Below the pieces are notes generated by a model. The model was not told the origin of the DNA. It made no database searches and saw nothing but the letters and a program-made list of their open reading frames with translations. Positions 40,318-49,936 of a DNA stretch of 64,000 bases are shown here, piece after piece. The stretch is from Hyphomonadaceae bacterium (GTDB taxonomy: Bacteria > Pseudomonadota > Alphaproteobacteria > Caulobacterales > Aquidulcibacteraceae): NCBI GenBank assembly GCA_023384105.1, contig JAHDXR010000003.1, positions 186,001-250,000 of the forward strand, written 5' to 3'. Made by a program: the position numbers and the translations under genes. Positions within the stretch are counted from its first letter, which is position 1, and every line of letters begins with the position of its first letter.

Positions 40318-42993
40318 CTAACCGGCCTCGCCCTCGCCTGCTAACGCCTTCAGCCGGTAAAGCGCTTCGAGCGCGTCTTTCGGGCTGAGCGTGTCCGGAT
40401 TGAGTTTTTCCAGCGCCGCTTCCAGAGCCGACGGCGCGGTCTCGGTCATTACCTGGGCGAACAGCGGCAGCTCGTCGACGATCTCCACCCGCGCCGCGCC
40501 GCCGCTCGATTCCAGCCGGGCCAGGACCGAGCGCGCCCGCTCGACCGCGCTCTTGGGCAGCCCCGCCAGCTTCGCAACCTGGATGCCGTAAGACCGATCG
40601 GCGGCGCCCGGCGCGACCTCGTGCAGGAAGACGAGATCGCCCTTCCATTCCCTGGCGCGCAGGTGGGCGTTGGCGCCGGCCTCCAGCTTGTCGGCCAGCC
40701 GGGTCAGCTCGTGGTAGTGGGTGGCGAACACGGCGCGGCAGCGGTTGGCCTCGTGCAGGTGCTCGGCCACCGCCCAGGCGATGGCGAGGCCGTCGAACGT
40801 CGCCGTACCGCGGCCGATCTCGTCCAGCACCACCAGCGCGCGCGGCCCGGCCTGGTTCAGGATCGCCGCCGTCTCGACCATTTCGGTCATGAACGTGGAG
40901 CGGCCGCGGGCGAGGTCGTCGGACGCGCCGACGCGGGCGAAGACGCGGTCGACGACGCCGAGCCTCAGCTTGCGCGCCGGCACGAACGCTCCGGCCTGCG
41001 CCAATATCGCGAGCAGCGCGATCTGGCGCAGATAGGTGCTCTTGCCCGCCATGTTGGGGCCGGTGACCACCAGCAGGCACGGCCCCGAGCGGCCCTCGGC
41101 GTCGAGCCGCGCATCGTTGGGCGTGAATCCCAATCCTTCGCGGCGCACGCCGGCTTCGACCACTGGATGGCGCGCGCCCTCTGCAAGCAGCGCTGCGCTT
41201 TCATCGATCAGCGGGCGCGTAGCCTGGGTTTCGTCCGCCCAGTCCGCCAGCCCCGCCGCGACATCGAGCGCCGCCAGCGCTTCGGCGGCGGCGCGCATCG
41301 CGGTTTCGTTGGCGGCGGCGCGGGCGGCGAAATCCTTGAACAGCGCCAGTTCGCGCGCGAGCGCGGCTTCGCCGGCGCGCGAGATCTTGGCGTCGAGTTC
41401 GGCCAGTTCGGTCGTGGTGAAGCGGACCGAGCCGGCGTTGGTCTGGCGATGAATGAAGCGCGCATTGAGCGGCGGCGCCATCAGCGCTTCGGCCTGCTTC
41501 GGCGTGGCGTCGATGTGATAGCCAAGCACGTTATTGTGTTTGAGCTTCAAACCGGGGATGCCGGCTTCTTCGGCGTAGCTCGCCTGCAGCGCGGCGATCA
41601 CCTTGCGGCTGTCGTCGCGCAGCGCGCGCGCGTCGTCGAGGGCGGCGTCGTAGCCCGGCGCGATGAAGCCGCCGTCGCGCGCCAGCAGCGGCAGCTCCGG
41701 CGCCAGCGCATGATCGAGCGTCTGCGCGAAATTCGCGCTTTCAGGGTGCGCGGAAAGCGTAAGCGCGGCGCACGCGCGCTGGATGTCCGTGGGCGGCTCA
41801 CCGCCCAGGCCCAGGCAGCGGGCGGCGGCGCGGTCGCCCGCATGCAGCGCGTCGCGCACATGCGCCAGATCGCGCGGCCCTCCCCGGCCTAGCGCCAGCC
41901 GCGTCAGCGCGCGCGCCAGATCGCCTGCGGCGCGCAGCTCCTGGCGCACGCCGGCGCGGCGGTCCGGCGCATCGATGAAGAACTGCACGGCGTCGAGCCG
42001 CGCATTGATGGCGGCGACGTCGGTCAGCGGCCGCGCCAGCCGCTCCGCCAGCAGGCGCCCGCCCGCCGCAGTGACTGTGCGGTCGACGCAGGCCAGCAGC
42101 GAGCCGTCGCGCCCGCCGCGCGCCGCGCGGTCGATTTCGAGCGCGGCGCGCGTGGCCGCGTCGATCGCCATGAACGCGCGCTCGGCGTTGCGCTTCGGCG
42201 GCGTCAGCCGCGGCGCGGCGCCGGCCTGTGTCAGCTCGATATAGTCGAGCAGCAGGCCCATGGCCGAAAGCTCGCACGCGCCGAACTCCCCGAACCCCTC
42301 CAGCGCCGCCACCTCGAACGCCGCCTTGATCCGCCGCTCCGCCGTCTTGGCGTCCGCCTTCACCGCCGGGCGCTGCGTCACCGTAGCGCCTGTGAGGCGC
42401 GCCGCCTCGTTGACCCGCGCGGCGTCGACTTCCGTCGCCAGCAGCTCCGCCGGCGCGAGCGCGGCGATCTCGCCTTCAAGCTCCGCCGACTTCAGCGCAC
42501 GCGTCTCGAACGCGCCGGTGGAGACATCGGCCCAGGCGATCGCCGCCTCTTCCCCGGCGAAGGCGGCCGCCGCCAGCCGGTTGGCGGCGCGGGCGTCGAG
42601 CAGCCCCTCCTCCGTCAGCGTGCCCGGCGTGACCACGCGGACGACGCCCCGCTGCACGATCGACTTGGACCCGCGCTTTCTGGCCTCGGCCGGATCCTCC
42701 AACTGCTCGCAGATCGCCACCTTGAAGCCGGCGCGAATCAGCTTGGAGAGATAGTTCTCGGCCTGGTGCCACGGCACGCCGGCCATCGGGATCGGCTCGC
42801 CGCCATGCTGGCCGCGCTTGGTCAGCGTGATGCCCACTGCGGCGGCGGCCTTCTCGGCGTCCTCGAAGAACAGTTCGTAGAAGTCGCCCATGCGGAAGAA
42901 GACGAGCGCGTCTGCGTGCTCGGCTTTGGCGGCAAGGTATTGCGCCATGAACGGACTCGCCCGCGCGGGCGCCGGATGCGAGGAATCGGCCAC
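40318..42993 (-). CDS. mutS: DNA mismatch repair protein MutS
   Basis: 891 residues. The mismatch-reading motif is in [19 protein letters not shown] (Phe-x-Glu), followed by connector, lever and clamp domains, then the ATPase with Walker [25 protein letters not shown] and Walker [18 protein letters not shown]. The GTG start at 42993 gives [20 protein letters not shown], matching the usual N-terminus. It is divergent from maeB, 90 bases away. Confidence 0.97.
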   Translation of the reverse strand: MADSSHPAPARASPFMAQYLAAKAEHADALVFFRMGDFYELFFEDAEKAAAAVGITLTKRGQHGGEPIPMAGVPWHQAENYLSKLIRAGFKVAICEQLEDPAEARKRGSKSIVQRGVVRVVTPGTLTEEGLLDARAANRLAAAAFAGEEAAIAWADVSTGAFETRALKSAELEGEIAALAPAELLATEVDAARVNEAARLTGATVTQRPAVKADAKTAERRIKAAFEVAALEGFGEFGACELSAMGLLLDYIELTQAGAAPRLTPPKRNAERAFMAIDAATRAALEIDRAARGGRDGSLLACVDRTVTAAGGRLLAERLARPLTDVAAINARLDAVQFFIDAPDRRAGVRQELRAAGDLARALTRLALGRGGPRDLAHVRDALHAGDRAAARCLGLGGEPPTDIQRACAALTLSAHPESANFAQTLDHALAPELPLLARDGGFIAPGYDAALDDARALRDDSRKVIAALQASYAEEAGIPGLKLKHNNVLGYHIDATPKQAEALMAPPLNARFIHRQTNAGSVRFTTTELAELDAKISRAGEAALARELALFKDFAARAAANETAMRAAAEALAALDVAAGLADWADETQATRPLIDESAALLAEGARHPVVEAGVRREGLGFTPNDARLDAEGRSGPCLLVVTGPNMAGKSTYLRQIALLAILAQAGAFVPARKLRLGVVDRVFARVGASDDLARGRSTFMTEMVETAAILNQAGPRALVVLDEIGRGTATFDGLAIAWAVAEHLHEANRCRAVFATHYHELTRLADKLEAGANAHLRAREWKGDLVFLHEVAPGAADRSYGIQVAKLAGLPKSAVERARSVLARLESSGGAARVEIVDELPLFAQVMTETAPSALEAALEKLNPDTLSPKDALEALYRLKALAGEGEAG

Positions 42994-43083
42994 GGCTGAG
43001 CTTTAGCGGGTCGAAAGCCTGACTTCCATTGACCGGCGGACTCTCACCGCTAGGGTGCCGGCAGAACGGACCTCACTACCCCA

Positions 43084-45366
43084 ATGCCCGACAATTCGAA
43101 GAAGAGTTTCACCGACGCCGAGGCGCTCGATTTCCACCGCGTCCCGACGCCGGGGAAGATATCGATCACGCCCACCAAGCCGATGGCCACCCAGCGCGAC
43201 CTGTCGCTGGCCTATTCCCCGGGCGTGGCGGCGCCGGTCAAGGCGATCGCCGAGGACCCGGACCGGGCCTACGACTATACCTCCAAGGGCAACCTGGTCG
43301 CGGTGATCTCCAACGGCACGGCGATCCTCGGGCTGGGCAATCTGGGGGCCATGGCCTCGAAGCCGGTGATGGAAGGCAAGAGCGTCCTATTCAAACGCTT
43401 TGCCGATGTCGATTCGATCGACATCGAAGTCACCACCACCAACGTCGAAGAATTCATCACCACCGTCCGCAATATCGGCCCCACGTTCGGCGGCATCAAT
43501 CTTGAGGACATCAAGAGCCCCGAATGCTTCGTCATCGAAAGCCGGCTGCGCGACGAACTCGACATCCCGGTCTTCCATGACGACCAGCACGGCACCGCGA
43601 TCATCGCCGCGGCCGGCCTGCTGAACGCCTGCGAACTCACCGGCCGCAAGCTCAAGGACATCAGGGTGGTGGTGAGCGGCGCGGGCGCCGCGGGCCTTTC
43701 CTGCACCAGCCTGATCAAGCAGCTGGGCGTGCCGCACGAGAACGTCATCATCTGCGACCGCGAAGGCGTGGTCTATCGCGGCCGCGCCAAAGGCATGGAC
43801 CAGTTCAAGTCCGTGCACGCGGCCGACACCAAGCTGCGCACGCTGGCCGAAGCGCTGGAAGGCGCCGACGTGTTCATGGGCCTCTCAGCCGCCGGCGCCA
43901 TGACCAAGGAAATGGTCAAGGCGATGGCGAAGAAGCCGATCATTTTCGCCATGGCCAATCCCGATCCGGAGATCACGCCGGAAGAGGTGTACGAGGTGCG
44001 CAAGGACGCTATCGTCGCGACCGGACGTTCGGACTATCCGAATCAGATCAACAACGTGCTGGGCTTTCCTTACATCTTCCGCGGCGCGCTCGACGTGCGG
44101 GCGCGCACGATCAACGAAGAGATGAAAGTCGCCGCCGCGCACGCGCTGGCGCAGCTCGCCAAGCAGGACGTGCCGGACGAGGTCGCCGCCGCCTATCATG
44201 GCCGGCGACCGAAGTTCGGGCCTGATTACATCATCCCCGCCCCGTTCGATCCGCGGCTGATATCGGAGATTCCGCCCTACGTGGCGCAGGCGGCGATGGA
44301 CAGCGGCGTCGCCCGCAAGCCGATCACCGACATGGAGGCCTACAAGCACGCGCTGGCGCAGCGGCTCGATCCGACCGCCGCGATGATGCAGCGGATTCAA
44401 ACCACGGTGCGGCGCAGCCCCAAGACTATCGTGTTCGCCGAGGGCGAAGAACCGACCGTCATCCGCGCCGCTTACGCGTTCAAGGAACTGGGTCTCGGCA
44501 ACGCCGTCTTGGTCGGCCGCGAGGAGCTGGTGCACGCCAACATGGCCCAGCTCGGCATGCCCGAGAACAGCCGCCTGCAGATCGTCAACGCGCGGCTCTC
44601 CGAGCACAACAGCGCCTACACCGAATATCTGTACGCCCGCATGCAGCGGTTCGGCTTCCTCTATCGGGACGTGCAGCGGCTGGTGAACCAGGACCGCAAC
44701 GTGTTCGCCGCCTGCATGGTGGCGATGGGGCACGCCGACGGCTTGGTCACCGGCACCACGCGCAACTACGCCACCGCCCTCGACGACGTGCTCAAGGCGA
44801 TCGATCCCGCGCGCAGCGAGCGCGTCATGGGCATGTCGATCGTGCTGATGAAGGGACGCACGCTGTTCATCAGCGACACCGCCGTCGCCGAATTCCCGGA
44901 CGCGCCGGAGCTGGCGCAGATCACGATCCAGTCCGCAGCGATGGCGCGCCAGCTGTTCGGCGCCACCCCGCGCGTGGCGCTCCTCTCGCACTCGACCTTC
45001 GGCAATCCGAAGATGGAGCGCTCGGAGAAGATCCGCGACGCCGTCTCGATCCTCGACCGGCGCGAAGAGATCGACTTCGAGTACGAGGGCGAGATGAACG
45101 TCGACGTCGCGCTCAATCCGGACATGCGGGAGCTTTATCCGTTCTCGCGCCTGTCGGAGCCGGCCAACGTGCTGGTGATGCCGGCGCTGCACTCCTCCTC
45201 GATCGCCACCAGCCTGCTCGCCAGCGCCGGCGGCGCCACCGTGATCGGCCCGGTGCTGACCGGCCTCGCCAAGCCGATCCAGATCGCCCCGCTGGGCGGA
45301 GCGGTGTCGGACATCGTGACCTTCGCCACCCTCGCCGCGTTCCAGGCGGCGGAGAAAGGCGACTGA
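43084..45366 (+). CDS. maeB: NADP-dependent malic enzyme with phosphotransacetylase-like domain
   Basis: 760 residues, the large MaeB type. The N-terminal malic enzyme (about 1-420) shows TQRDLSLAYSPGVAAPVKAI (substrate Tyr), FHDDQHGTAIIAAAG and the NADP fold VVVSGAGAAGLSCTSLI. The C-terminal half (about 430-760) is a phosphotransacetylase-like regulatory domain (KTIVFAEGEEPTVIRAA, VTGTTRNYATALDDVL, ATSLLASAGGATVIGPVL), which in known enzymes binds acetyl-CoA for allosteric control. It turns malate into pyruvate and NADPH, drawing from the TCA cycle genes nearby. Confidence 0.96.
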   Translation: MPDNSKKSFTDAEALDFHRVPTPGKISITPTKPMATQRDLSLAYSPGVAAPVKAIAEDPDRAYDYTSKGNLVAVISNGTAILGLGNLGAMASKPVMEGKSVLFKRFADVDSIDIEVTTTNVEEFITTVRNIGPTFGGINLEDIKSPECFVIESRLRDELDIPVFHDDQHGTAIIAAAGLLNACELTGRKLKDIRVVVSGAGAAGLSCTSLIKQLGVPHENVIICDREGVVYRGRAKGMDQFKSVHAADTKLRTLAEALEGADVFMGLSAAGAMTKEMVKAMAKKPIIFAMANPDPEITPEEVYEVRKDAIVATGRSDYPNQINNVLGFPYIFRGALDVRARTINEEMKVAAAHALAQLAKQDVPDEVAAAYHGRRPKFGPDYIIPAPFDPRLISEIPPYVAQAAMDSGVARKPITDMEAYKHALAQRLDPTAAMMQRIQTTVRRSPKTIVFAEGEEPTVIRAAYAFKELGLGNAVLVGREELVHANMAQLGMPENSRLQIVNARLSEHNSAYTEYLYARMQRFGFLYRDVQRLVNQDRNVFAACMVAMGHADGLVTGTTRNYATALDDVLKAIDPARSERVMGMSIVLMKGRTLFISDTAVAEFPDAPELAQITIQSAAMARQLFGATPRVALLSHSTFGNPKMERSEKIRDAVSILDRREEIDFEYEGEMNVDVALNPDMRELYPFSRLSEPANVLVMPALHSSSIATSLLASAGGATVIGPVLTGLAKPIQIAPLGGAVSDIVTFATLAAFQAAEKGD

Positions 45367-45398
45367 AGCGCCATACGCTGAATTTGACGCAGCGCTGT

Positions 45399-45498
45399 AT
45401 GGACCGCCGGCGCTCTCGCCGGCATGCGCCCTATCGAACAAACGCTAACGCTCGTCGGTAGCGGTCGCGCCCTGCCGGCGAGAGCGCCGGCGGTCCAT
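45399..45498. repeat. intergenic palindromic repeat, full unit
   Basis: ATGGACCGCCGGCG...CGCCGGCATGCGCC on the left and GCCGGCGAGAGCGCCGG...CGGTCCAT on the right, inverted copies enclosing CTATCGAACAAACGCT and GTCGGTAGCGG. It is the cleanest of the family and lies between convergent maeB and ampG. Confidence 0.8.
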
Positions 45499-45505
45499 AG
45501 GCGCT

Positions 45506-47269
45506 TTAGGCCGGCGCCGGCGCTTCTTCTTCCGCCGGATCGCTGGCCGGCGGCGAGCGGCGCATCACCGCCACCGCAAAGACAAGCGCGGCGATGCCGA
45601 TCACGGCCGAGTAGATGAAGAACGTCATATAGCCCGCCGCAAACGCCGTGGCGGGCACGCCGCGCTCCGCGACCAGATGTGCGAACGCCTCCGGCGACAT
45701 GGTGACGAACCAGCCGCGCAGCCATTCGCTCTCCCCCGCCGCCGCAGCAGCCGTGGCGGCTTCCACGATGCGTCCGGAGATGGCGGCGAGTATCTTGCCC
45801 GGCAGCGCATAGAGCGAGGAGAACAGCGCGTACTGCGTGGCCGTGAAGCCCAGGCTGGTCAGGCTCGACATGTAGGCGATCAGCGCGGTCCCGGCGATGC
45901 CGGCGGAAATGTTGTCTATGGCGATGCAGGCGTAAAGCCCAGGTAGCCATGGGCCGCTGAAGACCAGCGCGCCGAAAGCGATGTTCGACAGCGGCTGCAG
46001 CACCGCGCCGATGATCAGCGAGCGCATCAGGCCGAACCGCGCCACCATCCAGCCGCCGAGTCCGATCCCGGCCATCGACATCACCACGCCGAACAGCTTG
46101 CGCGCGCCGGCGATCTCGTCGAGCGAAAAGCCGACATCGACGTAAAACGCCGTCATCAGGTTCAGCACGAAGTCGGCGATGCGATAGACGCAGATCATCG
46201 CCAGGATCAGCGCGCCGGCGCCGCGGTAGCGCTTGAAGAAATCCTCCAGCGGCTCTTTCAGCGTGCCGGCGAAATACGCGCTCGGGCGCGAGCGGAATAT
46301 CGGGTAGGTCGCGAACGCGACGATCACGAGGCCAACGGCGACGCCAATCACCTGCCACAGCGCGCCCCACGGCTTGCCGGTCCATATCTGCGCGAATGCA
46401 GGCGCCGCGTCGGCGAGCCCGATCCACGGGAACATGAAGCTGATCGGCTCCGGCTTGCCGGACAGGCCGGCGCCGATGAAGCAGGCGCCGAACGCCAGCA
46501 GCGCGATACGCGCCGCCCATTCGAGCGCTTCGGACCAGACTGGCGTCATCCGCGGCGGGAACGGCTTGGGCGCCACGCTCCGCTCACGCGGCGCGAGCAG
46601 CACGCCGAGCACGCCGACGCCCATGACGATCGCCATCGCCGCGTAGGACGCGGTCCAGCCGATGCGCGAGGCGAGAAACAGCGGCGCGGCGCCCGAAACC
46701 ACGATCGCGAGCCGATACCCCCATTGATACGCCGCCGCCATGACGCCCTGGCGCTCCACCGCCGCCACTTCGATGCGCCACGCGTCGATGGCGATGTCCT
46801 GCGTGGCGCCGAACATCGCGGTCATCACCGCGAACATCGCAACGATCCCGATCAGGCTGACGTCCGGATCGGGCTGCACCGCGCCCTCGGCACCGCCCGC
46901 CACGGCCGCCGAGACCACAGGCATGTTGACCGCGATCGCCCAGATCCCGAGCACGACGCCGACCTGCGCCAGCAGCATCCATGAGCGGCGCTTGCCGAAC
47001 AGCTGATACAGCACAGGAATACGCACCCGATCGACGATCGGCGCCCAGAGGAACTTGATCGCGTAGGTGATGGTGACAAGGCTGAACAGCGTGATCACGT
47101 CGAGCGGCAGCTTCGCCTGGCGCATCCACGCCGAGATCGTATCGTACAGGAGCAGGTTCGGCAGGCCGGCGGAGAAGCCGAGCATCAGCATCACCAGCGC
47201 GCGCCGTTCCAGGAACGCGGCGATGGCTTCCCAGGTGGAGCGTTTGGGCTCCGCGGCTGCTTCCGGCAT
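45506..47269 (-). CDS. AmpG-like MFS permease (muropeptide uptake)
   Basis: 587 residues, longer than E. coli AmpG (491), with 12-14 hydrophobic helices. The N-terminal region LVMLMLGFSAGLPNLLLYDTISAWM, with IKFLWAPIVDRVRIP and QDIAIDAWRIEV further on, is the AmpG signature. The family imports GlcNAc-anhydro-muropeptides for cell-wall recycling. The middle has an extra periplasmic or cytosolic loop (about 235-300, WARIALLAFGACFIGAG...). The GXPXXXL-type motif supports AmpG, but other substrates cannot be ruled out. Confidence 0.85.
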   Translation of the reverse strand: MPEAAAEPKRSTWEAIAAFLERRALVMLMLGFSAGLPNLLLYDTISAWMRQAKLPLDVITLFSLVTITYAIKFLWAPIVDRVRIPVLYQLFGKRRSWMLLAQVGVVLGIWAIAVNMPVVSAAVAGGAEGAVQPDPDVSLIGIVAMFAVMTAMFGATQDIAIDAWRIEVAAVERQGVMAAAYQWGYRLAIVVSGAAPLFLASRIGWTASYAAMAIVMGVGVLGVLLAPRERSVAPKPFPPRMTPVWSEALEWAARIALLAFGACFIGAGLSGKPEPISFMFPWIGLADAAPAFAQIWTGKPWGALWQVIGVAVGLVIVAFATYPIFRSRPSAYFAGTLKEPLEDFFKRYRGAGALILAMICVYRIADFVLNLMTAFYVDVGFSLDEIAGARKLFGVVMSMAGIGLGGWMVARFGLMRSLIIGAVLQPLSNIAFGALVFSGPWLPGLYACIAIDNISAGIAGTALIAYMSSLTSLGFTATQYALFSSLYALPGKILAAISGRIVEAATAAAAAGESEWLRGWFVTMSPEAFAHLVAERGVPATAFAAGYMTFFIYSAVIGIAALVFAVAVMRRSPPASDPAEEEAPAPA

Positions 47270-47287
47270 GAAGGGTCCTCCGCCGCC

Positions 47288-49087
47288 TTATTCCGGCGCG
47301 AACGTGGCGGGGTTCGGGCGCTCGGTAAAGCGGGCTGCGACTGTGAGCAGGCGGGCGGCGTCGATCGGTTTGGTGATGAAGTCGTCCATGCCCGCCTGGA
47401 GCGCGCGGGCGCGCTCGGCTTCGCCGGCGTCGGCGGTCAGCGCCAGGATCGGCGCCTCCGCCGAGGGCCCTCCGCCGGTGCGGATGCGCTGCGCCGCGGC
47501 GAGGCCGTCGAGGTGCGGCATCCGAATATCCAGAAGGATGAGATCGAATGCGGCTTCGGCCGCGGCGGCCACGGCCTCCTCGCCGTCGCGCACGTCGGTG
47601 ACGATGCAGCCTGCGCGCGTGAGCAGCGTGCGCGCCAGCAGAGCGTTGATCGGGTTGTCCTCGGCCAGCAGCACGCGCGTGCCGTTGAGCGCAAGCGGCG
47701 CGGCGTCGGCCTGCTCCACCTGTTCGACCACGGTGCGGTCGGCCTGGCCCAGCGCCACCTTGATCCGCTCCGCCAGCGAGCGGCGCCGGATCGGCTTCAG
47801 CGTATAGTGCGCGAGCCCGGCCGCGCGGCACACCTCGATCGCATCGCGCTGCTCCTGCGGCACCAGCACGATGACGGCGCGCGCGCTGCGCTTCAGCGCC
47901 TCGATCTCTTCGCCGTCGACATCGTCGCGCCAGTCGAACAGGATGACGTCCGGCCGCTCCTCGCGGTTGACGACGGCGGCGCCGAGCGAAGCGACGCCCG
48001 CGCGCAGCGATTGCGAGAGCATCGTCGAGGCGCTGGCCACCGCCACGCGCACGCCCGCGAGCGACAGCAAGTCCGAGCGCGCGTCGGGAACGGGCGCCAG
48101 CGGCAGTTCGACCCAGAAGTTCGCGCCATAGCCCGGCCGCGACACCAGCCCGACATCGCCGCCCATCGCCAGCGCAAGCTTCTTGACGATTGCGAGCCCA
48201 AGGCCGGTGCCGCCATGCCGGCGCGCCACGCCGGCGTCGGCCTGGGCGAATTCCTCGAACACCAGCGCCTGTTTCTCGGTCGGCACGCCCGGCCCGGTGT
48301 CGCGCACGTTGAACCGCAGCCGGCCGTTCGGACGCGGCGCGATCTCGATCACCACCCCGCCCTGCTCGGTGAACTTCACGGCGTTGCCGGCGAGGTTGAA
48401 CAGGATCTGCCGCAGCCGCCCGTCGTCGCCGAGCACGCGCGCCGGGACCTCGCCGCGCACCGTGACGGCGATCTCGAGCCCCCGGCTGCGCGCCTTAGTC
48501 GACAAAAGCTCGGCGACGTCCTGCGCCGTGGCTTCGGGATCGAACGGCGCCGACTCCAGCACGACGCGCCCGGCTTCGATGCGGGAATAGTCGAGAATCT
48601 CTGTGATGATGTCGAGCAGCAGTTCGCCGGACTGCTTGATCGCGCCGACATAGGATTTCTGGTTCGGCTCAAGTTCGCCGAGGTCGAGCAAATTGGCCAT
48701 GCCGAGAATGCCGTTGAGCGGCGTCCGGAGTTCGTGCGTCAGCGTCGCGAACAAAGTGGTCTTGGCGCGCAGCGCTTCGTCCGCGGCGGCGACATGGGCG
48801 GTGATGTCGCGCGCGATGGCGAGGCGCACGCCGTCGGGCAGCACGCGCTCGGCCCATTCGAAACGGCGGCCGTCCGGCGCCGGGGCCTCGAACCGGCGCT
48901 CGCCCCTGACGAACTCAGGCGGCTGGGTCCTTCCCCAGGGCGGGCGCTGCGGCCCGATCCAGTGGCGGAAGGTGGCGCGAAACGCCGGATTGGCGCGCAG
49001 CAGCGACCCGTCCGCCGCCAGCAGCGCGGCGGGATCGGGCAATGCGTCGAACGCATCGAAGACGTGCGCGGCGGCTGGCTCGGCCAT
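47288..49087 (-). CDS. hybrid histidine kinase with pseudo-receiver and receiver domains (ShkA-like)
   Basis: 599 residues, soluble. Order: PAS-like domain (about 8-100), HisKA with LTHELRTPLNGIL (phospho-His118), HATPase_c with N-box Asn235 and DTGPGVP (263-269) and GGTGLGLAIVK, then a first receiver-like domain (345-445) lacking the acidic metal pair, then a true receiver (471-585) with EDN at 476-478, phospho-Asp520 and Lys573. This matches the layout of Caulobacter ShkA. In the pseudo-receiver Arg414, Tyr428, Leu430, Pro432 and Arg434 fall in the spacing I recall for ShkA's c-di-GMP ligands. It probably passes phosphate to a separate response regulator. No partner gene lies nearby. Confidence 0.9.
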   Translation of the reverse strand: MAEPAAAHVFDAFDALPDPAALLAADGSLLRANPAFRATFRHWIGPQRPPWGRTQPPEFVRGERRFEAPAPDGRRFEWAERVLPDGVRLAIARDITAHVAAADEALRAKTTLFATLTHELRTPLNGILGMANLLDLGELEPNQKSYVGAIKQSGELLLDIITEILDYSRIEAGRVVLESAPFDPEATAQDVAELLSTKARSRGLEIAVTVRGEVPARVLGDDGRLRQILFNLAGNAVKFTEQGGVVIEIAPRPNGRLRFNVRDTGPGVPTEKQALVFEEFAQADAGVARRHGGTGLGLAIVKKLALAMGGDVGLVSRPGYGANFWVELPLAPVPDARSDLLSLAGVRVAVASASTMLSQSLRAGVASLGAAVVNREERPDVILFDWRDDVDGEEIEALKRSARAVIVLVPQEQRDAIEVCRAAGLAHYTLKPIRRRSLAERIKVALGQADRTVVEQVEQADAAPLALNGTRVLLAEDNPINALLARTLLTRAGCIVTDVRDGEEAVAAAAEAAFDLILLDIRMPHLDGLAAAQRIRTGGGPSAEAPILALTADAGEAERARALQAGMDDFITKPIDAARLLTVAARFTERPNPATFAPE

Positions 49088-49110
49088 GCGCCGATCAAGC
49101 CCGCCGCGGG

Positions 49111-49794
49111 TTAAGAAACCTTAGCGAATCCGGCCTGGTCAGCCCCGGCCCACTGCCGCTTGAGACTGAGCGCTTCGGCCACGTGGATGCGGCGCACGGC
49201 GTCGGCGCCGTCGAGATCGGCGATGGTGCGCGCGACCTTCAGCGTGCGGTGATAGGCGCGCGCCGACAGCGCCAGCGATTCCGCCGCCTTGGCGAGCAGC
49301 GCGGCGCCCGGCGCGTCCGGCGCGGCGACGCGCTCCAGCGCTTCAAGGTCGAGCGCGGCGTTGAGCCCGCAGGCGCGCTGGGTCTGCGCCTCGCGCGCGC
49401 GGCCGACGCGCGCCGCGGCTTCGGCCGTGCCCTCGACCGGCGACGGCAGCGCCAAGTCCGCGGCCGTCACCGGCGGCACGTCGAGCTGAATGTCGATGCG
49501 GTCGAGCAGCGGGCCGGAGAGCCGCGCCTGATAGTCGATGGCGCAGCGCGGCCCGCGCCGGCATTTGCCGGCGCCCGGTCCGCCGCCGCAGCGGCACGGA
49601 TTCATCGCTGCGGCGAGCAGGATGCGCGCGGGGTAGGTCACGTGATGGTTGGCGCGCGCGATCAGCACCTGGCCGGTTTCGAGCGGCTGGCGCAAAGCAT
49701 CCAGCGCCTGCGGCGAGAATTCCGGCAGTTCGTCGAGGAACAGCACGCCTTGATGCGCGAGGCTGATTTCGCCCGGCTTCGCCCGCAAGCCGCC
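49111..49794 (-). pseudogene. comM: comM (Mg-chelatase-like ATPase), C-terminal fragment cut by the transposon
   Basis: This codes for the C-terminal 226 codons of ComM (also called YifB): LRAKPGEISLAHQGVLFLDELPEF (Walker B region, given as GVLFLDELPEF), the zinc-like AAMNPCRCGG, and the C-terminal Mg_chelatase_C domain (ARAYHRTLKVARTIADL). Its upstream half lies at 56809-57653. ComM is a helicase that extends branch migration during natural transformation. The reading frame resumes exactly if 49795-56808 and one copy of CCGCC are removed. Translation could begin at a TTG inside the transposon end (49851), but the fragment lacks Walker A and is not expected to work. Confidence 0.95.
49790..49794. 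repeat. target site duplication, left copy (CCGCC)
   Basis: CCGCC at 49790-49794 directly abuts the TGT end of the transposon and is repeated at 56809-56813. Five-base duplications are the rule for Tn7-like elements. Confidence 0.92.
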
Positions 49795-49823
49795 TGTGAA
49801 CGCGCAAAAGATGATGTCCCTCC
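49795..49823. repeat. left terminal inverted repeat
   Basis: TGTGAACGCGCAAAAG followed by ATGATGTCCCTCC. It pairs with the complement of 56780-56808 at 22 of 29 positions. The outermost TnsB-type site is included. Confidence 0.92.
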
Positions 49824-49936
49824 GGGGCTCTTCGGCGCTCGAAATAGGCAAAAGAAGATGACCCCGTACCCACAGAAGACGTCCCCAGTTCGCAATCGGC
49901 GACAGTTGACGTCCCTGGTTTCTGAAGTGGCGTCCA
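49803..49936. promoter_or_regulatory. left-end array of TnsB-like binding sites
   Basis: Five related sites share the core GCAnAAGnnGAtGTCCC: their GTCCC-type boxes start at 49816, 49860 (GACCC), 49881, 49911 and 49932 (GTCCA), spaced 44, 21, 30 and 21 bases. The outermost box is 21 bases from the end, as at the right end. The array overlaps the start of tnsA (49858), so TnsB binding could also repress the operon, as known for Tn7. Confidence 0.75.

Noticed and set aside
49042..49857. Upstream extension of the tnsA frame
   Set aside because: It crosses the transposon end into comM and cannot be part of the original gene.
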